64,000 nt of DNA. Origin: Drosophila pseudoobscura (taxonomy: Eukaryota; Arthropoda; Insecta; Diptera; Drosophilidae). The notes beneath the pieces were generated by a model. That model made no database searches. It worked only from the letters and a program-made list of their open reading frames with translations, and was not told where the DNA came from. How positions within the stretch are numbered: position 1 is the first letter of the stretch; each line of letters begins with the position of its first letter. Below are positions 60,017 to 64,000 of this stretch, one piece after another. The stretch is taken from assembly GCF_009870125.1 (NCBI RefSeq), contig NC_046683.1, positions 43,973,869 through 44,037,868 of the forward strand. The letters are read 5' to 3'. The position numbers were made by a program, and so were the translations under genes.

Positions 60017-60890
60017 GGTGGTGCCCCCCGTGTAAGGGGACGTAACGAATATTTAAATATAAATCGCAGCGCGGGCGTAGGAGCAGGCAGGCAGGCAGGC
60101 TGGCGGGGGACGAGATTTGGATGTGTATCGTACGAGTATGCCTTAAGTTAATTTAGTTTTTATGTTTTATTTAAGCGATCGCTAAATCGAAAAGATGCCA
60201 GGACGGGGACCGGACATAATGTGTTTTTTTTTTTTTTTTTTGTGGATTCGATTTCATTTGATACGGGGCAACAGGCAGGAGAGGTGGGGAGAGGAGAGGA
60301 ACTGGAGAAGAGTATCGATGACCCATGACCCATGACGCAACACAACGAGGACTGACGAACGGTACTGTCTTATGCTTTAAGCTTTTTTGTTGGGGGCTCA
60401 ATTTATCGATGTGTGTGTGGGAATAGGAATAGAAACGAACGAAAGAAAGAACCGTGAAAGATCGTGAGAGCGGAAACGGAAGTGGAAGGAAGGAAGCGCG
60501 ACAGATGGCGTTATGGAATATGCATATATACATACATACACATATAAATATACATATTAAACATTTAATAACTGTACACACCATACACGTTCGTTGCAAT
60601 TCGTCTAAAATGTTAGGTACTTAGATCTAGAAAACAGCAAAACAAAACAAAAACAGAGCCGGAAAATGCGAAAAACTAAGCAAAAAAGCGCAGACATTCA
60701 CAACGCACACACTCACACAGACGTAGCAACGCACATACACACACACACACAGACACTATACAAGAAAAACGAAAAACAAAAATTATATACTATTGTTATC
60801 CGTTTCGTTAACAAGATGAGAAATTAGATTTTAGCGTGTAATTATATGAAAATGAAAATGGTATTCTAAATAAAAATCGTAAATAAAAGT
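60017..60890 (+). other. LRR gene 3' UTR with poly(A) signals
   Basis: Non-coding sequence with an 18-bp T run at 60224-60241 and CA-rich patches at about 60700-60755. It ends at AATAAA hexamers at 60869-60874 and 60882-60887. Confidence 0.65.
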
Positions 60891-62780
60891 CAAATATCGA
60901 AAAACAGTCGTTAGTTTCTGCATCTTTCAATGAATTAAGTGACATTTTTACTTTTAACAATCTATCAGAAGATAAAAAGATAATAATCTTTTCAATTAAA
61001 AAAGGTCTATGTTCAAGAATCAGATTAACCAACGAACCCAGCTCCTGGAGCAGCCCATGTTCCTGCTCAACATGCCATTCGACCTGGAAGATCGGGTCCA
61101 GACTGCTGCATACTGCTGGCTGTTGTACTGCCGCTGCCCCATACCCCTTGGCAAACTTTCGTCTTGGCTATCAGGCGCTGCGATAACATAACTTATGGGT
61201 AACTTTATTTCTTTGGACCGAAATCCTTTTGGAGCTGATCCATCATCAGTCCATTGCATAGGAGTCTCACTGTGATACCATTCAACTTACTGGCAAACCG
61301 TCGACAATTTTGTAGTGCTAATTATCTCCAACAACTGGGGGGGTCGCATTTTTAATGCATGAAAAGTTTGTAAAGATTCCTTTTGTGCCAAATGGCACCA
61401 AAATTAACAGATAAACACTTCAAGTCACAAGGACATGATTCAACCAATACTTCGTATTTCCAAAACGGTCAGTACAGGCACTAAAATTGAAGCACTTTTG
61501 AAGACAAGCCATTGCTACATCAAAAAAAAGTTTAAAAAGTATGAACGATGGCTTCGATGTGTTAAACCATACATATTTCGGTGACAATATGACATTTAAG
61601 AATCGCTTAAATTAATTTATTTGGGAGAGATTAAATTCGTCCTGAATAATATTACCGAAACAGATTCTCAAGCTGATTGCCTGAAGAGTTTATTTAAAAT
61701 TGCAAAAAAATCTATCATTTTTCAAAAAGTCTTTAAGAGACAAAACATATTTATGTAGCTTGTAAATACCAGGGGGTTCAATCATGATTCTCTGGAAGAG
61801 TATTTAGACAGCAAAATTGGATGGCAATGTGGTAGATAAACAGCAGCTCAATTGCTGGTTGGTTGGCACTTGCCTCTCGAAATACCAGAAATTGGAAATT
61901 AAGACAAGAATAATGAAATGCATAATTCCGCTAAGCAGCACGGCCTTATTGTCTATCAAACAAAAACTTCAAATTTAAATTAAAAACAACAATCACAAGA
62001 TCGTCTCAATTTCAAAATAAAGTTTTTCGGTATAACCTTATTATAGACGCAATCAAAAAAGAGTCCTCATAGTCCTCAGTAGGATACTAATATGTATATA
62101 TTCAATTCTTTGGGTCCTAGCTAGCTTATAATATTAAACCAATTTTAAATAATAATAATATTATATTATTATAACTAATATTAAAAATCGGTCATGGACA
62201 AAACTAATTCATTTTCGACCAGGGGGGTATTTAAATCCACGAAAATGATAAAACTTACATAATTTTTACTTCAGATAAAAGAAATCGTGGGGTTTTGGTG
62301 ACTAAAAAGGAATGATAGGATGTATCTACAAGAACAATTTACAACCAATTTTATTTTCGCGGTGTAATTCATGTTGAAAATGAGGCGATATATTTTGGTA
62401 CATTTTTGAGAGTTTTCCGATCGATAAATCTTTTATACTTTTAATAGTATTTTTTGTATTTTACACCCCTTCAGCTGTCGCTTCCGATAATTACATCCAA
62501 ATGTAGTTAATATGTAGCAAGTGTGTAGTTAGCTTAGAGGTGGCTTTTAGATAAAATGTAAAAATAGTTAATATGAGGAAATTGTTGTTGACCTTTTTTG
62601 TTAAACCTTATTTTAGACACTATCAGAAAAAAAACAGGGTCCTTAAAATTGGTCAATCTTGTAGGAAAATGATTCATCAATCGGTAAAAGTAATGAGTTT
62701 AAGGCCGAAGGTCCTAGCTATCTAGTGATATTCAACCGAATATAAAAACGAGGAATATGATAGAGTTTTAATACAAATAT
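60891..62780. other. AT-rich intergenic region
   Basis: About 1.9 kb. A short frame at 61009-61191 (minus-strand shadow 61020-61259) has mildly protein-like composition but no start context, splice partner or recognisable family. The rest is AT-rich and may be decayed transposon sequence. Nothing can be named. Confidence 0.4.
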
Positions 62781-62784
62781 TTCG

Positions 62785-62884
62785 TCGGTATATTTACGGT
62801 ATATTTTGAAAATTAGACGGCATATTTCGGTATATTTCTAAGAGTCAGACCGTATACTTTATCGATGAATCCGTGGTCACACTG
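62785..62884 (+). promoter_or_regulatory. Housekeeping promoter: Motif 6, DRE, Motif 1
   Basis: Three or four GGTATATTT elements (62786, 62798, about 62829) precede a DRE-like ATCGAT at 62861-62866 and a textbook Motif 1, TGGTCACACTG, at 62874-62884. Together they define a TATA-less housekeeping promoter reading to the right. The 62830-62860 segment closely matches the BAG6 promoter at 42346-42376. Confidence 0.8.
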
Positions 62885-62889
62885 TATTG

Positions 62890-63384
62890 CATTCTCACAA
62901 ATTTTTGCCACGGACGTAAACAAGACAGACACCCTGTCGAATCATAGCTATTCCGCTGCTCCATTTTTTGTCTTGTGCAAAGTGCAAAGTGTAAATATCG
63001 TTCTATTGTTCACCGATTTCCGCCTTCTTCCGGAGGATCTGCGTCGTCTCGTTTTCGTGCGCGTTATTTCTGCTGACGTCGTTGTTTTTCTCGTCCCGTC
63101 GCAGTCGCCGTTGCCCGTCACCGTCTTGTGACTCTATCCGTTTGCTGGCAGCGAGCGCATTTGAAAAGAAAGTCGTAAAATATAAAAAAAAAACTAGATA
63201 GAAGGGGAGGAGTAGTCGCCGCCGTCGTCGTCGTCGACGTCACACAGACACACATACACACACACACACTCATAGACGTACGCACAGAGAGAGAGCTCCA
63301 TACCGACACGGACTGACTGCAGCAGCGAAGCAGCAACAACAACAACAACAACAAGAGACCAGAGTCATTGCAGCAGTGGTGCAG
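62890..63384 (+). other. Probable non-coding first exon of an off-window gene
   Basis: Starts below the Motif 1 promoter and ends at a strong donor, CAG|GTGAGC, at 63384/63385. The sequence has an AAC triplet run and CA/GA simple repeats but no credible coding frame. A candidate acceptor (TGTGTTGCAG) lies near 63574. The coding part of this gene must lie beyond 64000 and its identity is unknown. Confidence 0.45.
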
Positions 63385-64000
63385 GTGAGCAGAGAGAGGG
63401 GGCGGCTCAGTCGGTCGTGGGCAGAGCGCAGTGGTTTTCTCTTCAGTTGAATTTACGCTTGGGATTCGCTTTACATTGATCTGAAAACGATCTACCCCCC
63501 CAGCGCCGTTGAAAGCTGGCCCCATAACTGTGACGTCCTTCTAACATTCCGCGTTTCTGTTGTTTGTGTTGCAGAAAAGCTCTCGCATTAGCGTGCTTTT
63601 ATTGATAAGAGTTTCCCTGAAATCTTTTTCTGATAAGTCGGCGTTGCTGCGTTAGTCATCAGCCGCCCCCACCCCCTCCTTCAATACCACGGTAGCCCCA
63701 GGTCGAAAGGTAGAACTGGTTTATGCTGCGGAGGCAGGGCAGGGGGCCCTGGGCATGAGTAATGAATGAAGTTTCGCACATTTTCCGCAAGTTTTGTGTG
63801 TGCTTGTATGTGTTTGTGTGCCCACTGTACCCCGTCCAACCGTACGGGTGTGTGTGAGTGTGTGCCACAAATGAAATCTAATCGCATTTCTGACTCGTTA
63901 TCACACTCACACCAACAGTGCAGAGGCAGAGGCAACGGCAACAGAATCACCCATCACTCACACACACACACACACATCCAAGCACACATATTTTACGCCC
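63385..64000 (+). other. Intron or second leader exon of the off-window gene
   Basis: No coding sequence is recognisable to the window edge. CA-repeat tracts occur at 63790-63860 and 63958-63976. Confidence 0.35.

Noticed and set aside
60224-60241. Poly(T) run as a possible retroposon tail
   Set aside because: Lies inside the LRR gene 3' UTR with no target-site duplication or adjoining element body.
61009-61259. Overlapping frames on both strands with protein-like stretches
   Set aside because: Short, no family recognised, no promoter or junctions. Could be transposon debris, but nothing identifies it.
63118-63525. Minus-strand 135-residue frame
   Set aside because: Leu/Val runs from CAG/AAC and CA repeats, antisense to the first exon of the off-window gene; not credible as protein.
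1-64000. CRISPR arrays, bacterial operons, rRNA or tRNA genes
   Set aside because: The spliced genes, insect families and promoter types show animal nuclear DNA. No repeat-spacer structure and no recognisable tRNA or rRNA sequence was found by eye.

Overview
The window is animal nuclear DNA and almost certainly Drosophila. The genes have short introns (60-75 nt), GT-AG splice junctions and TATA/Inr or DRE/Motif 1 promoters. CA, CAG and purine microsatellites are dense, and the gene families are insect-specific (retinin-like cuticle proteins, CYP4-clan P450s, M14 gut-type carboxypeptidases). The gene set recalls the neighbourhood of D. melanogaster polytene region 66A (Cyp4d8, Cyp316a1, CG8539-type carboxypeptidases, CG8541/CG8543-type retinin-like genes, CG7546). 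That comparison is from memory, not from an alignment. The simple-repeat load is compatible with an obscura-group species, but the species cannot be fixed here.

Layout. 0-3.1 kb: two divergent retinin-like cuticle genes, each with its own TATA box. 3.1-7.4 kb: intergenic. 7.4-8.1 kb: a four-exon gene for a small four-helix membrane protein, visible only after splicing. 8.1-23.6 kb: a gene-poor stretch rich in microsatellites, with one degraded coding-like patch near 19.0-19.4 kb. 23.6-28.2 kb: two tail-to-tail CYP4-clan P450 genes (Cyp316a1-like on +, Cyp4d8-like on -) whose stops are 134 bp apart and whose intron positions match. The Cyp4d8-like first exon lies 1.1 kb upstream of the rest. 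29.6-32.8 kb: two M14 zinc carboxypeptidases in tandem on the minus strand, both with a full catalytic set and a GPI-type hydrophobic tail. 34.9-35.5 kb: a third retinin-like gene. 35.5-42.1 kb: no convincing gene.

42.1-48.7 kb: a BAG6/Scythe gene in 11 coding exons (1349 aa), with a ubiquitin-like N-terminus and a BAG-like C-terminus. Just upstream, on the other strand, lies an inverted copy of its own intron 3 and the start of exon 4. Between copy and gene is a perfect 19-bp inverted repeat carrying a promoter motif. 51.8-60.9 kb: a secreted leucine-rich-repeat protein of four coding exons, split by a 5.6-kb first intron (candidate larval translucida). 62.78-64 kb: a DRE/Motif 6/Motif 1 housekeeping promoter and the non-coding first exon of a gene that runs out of the window. 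Its promoter shares a stretch of about 30 bp with the BAG6 promoter.

Functionally this is ordinary euchromatin: cuticle structure, lipid/xenobiotic oxidation, peptide digestion, protein quality control and extracellular signalling. I see no operon-like or previously unknown system. The most interesting items are the inverted duplication with its palindromic promoter at BAG6, the P450 that has lost its oxygen-activation and CYP4 heme-linking residues, and the two P450s with matched introns.
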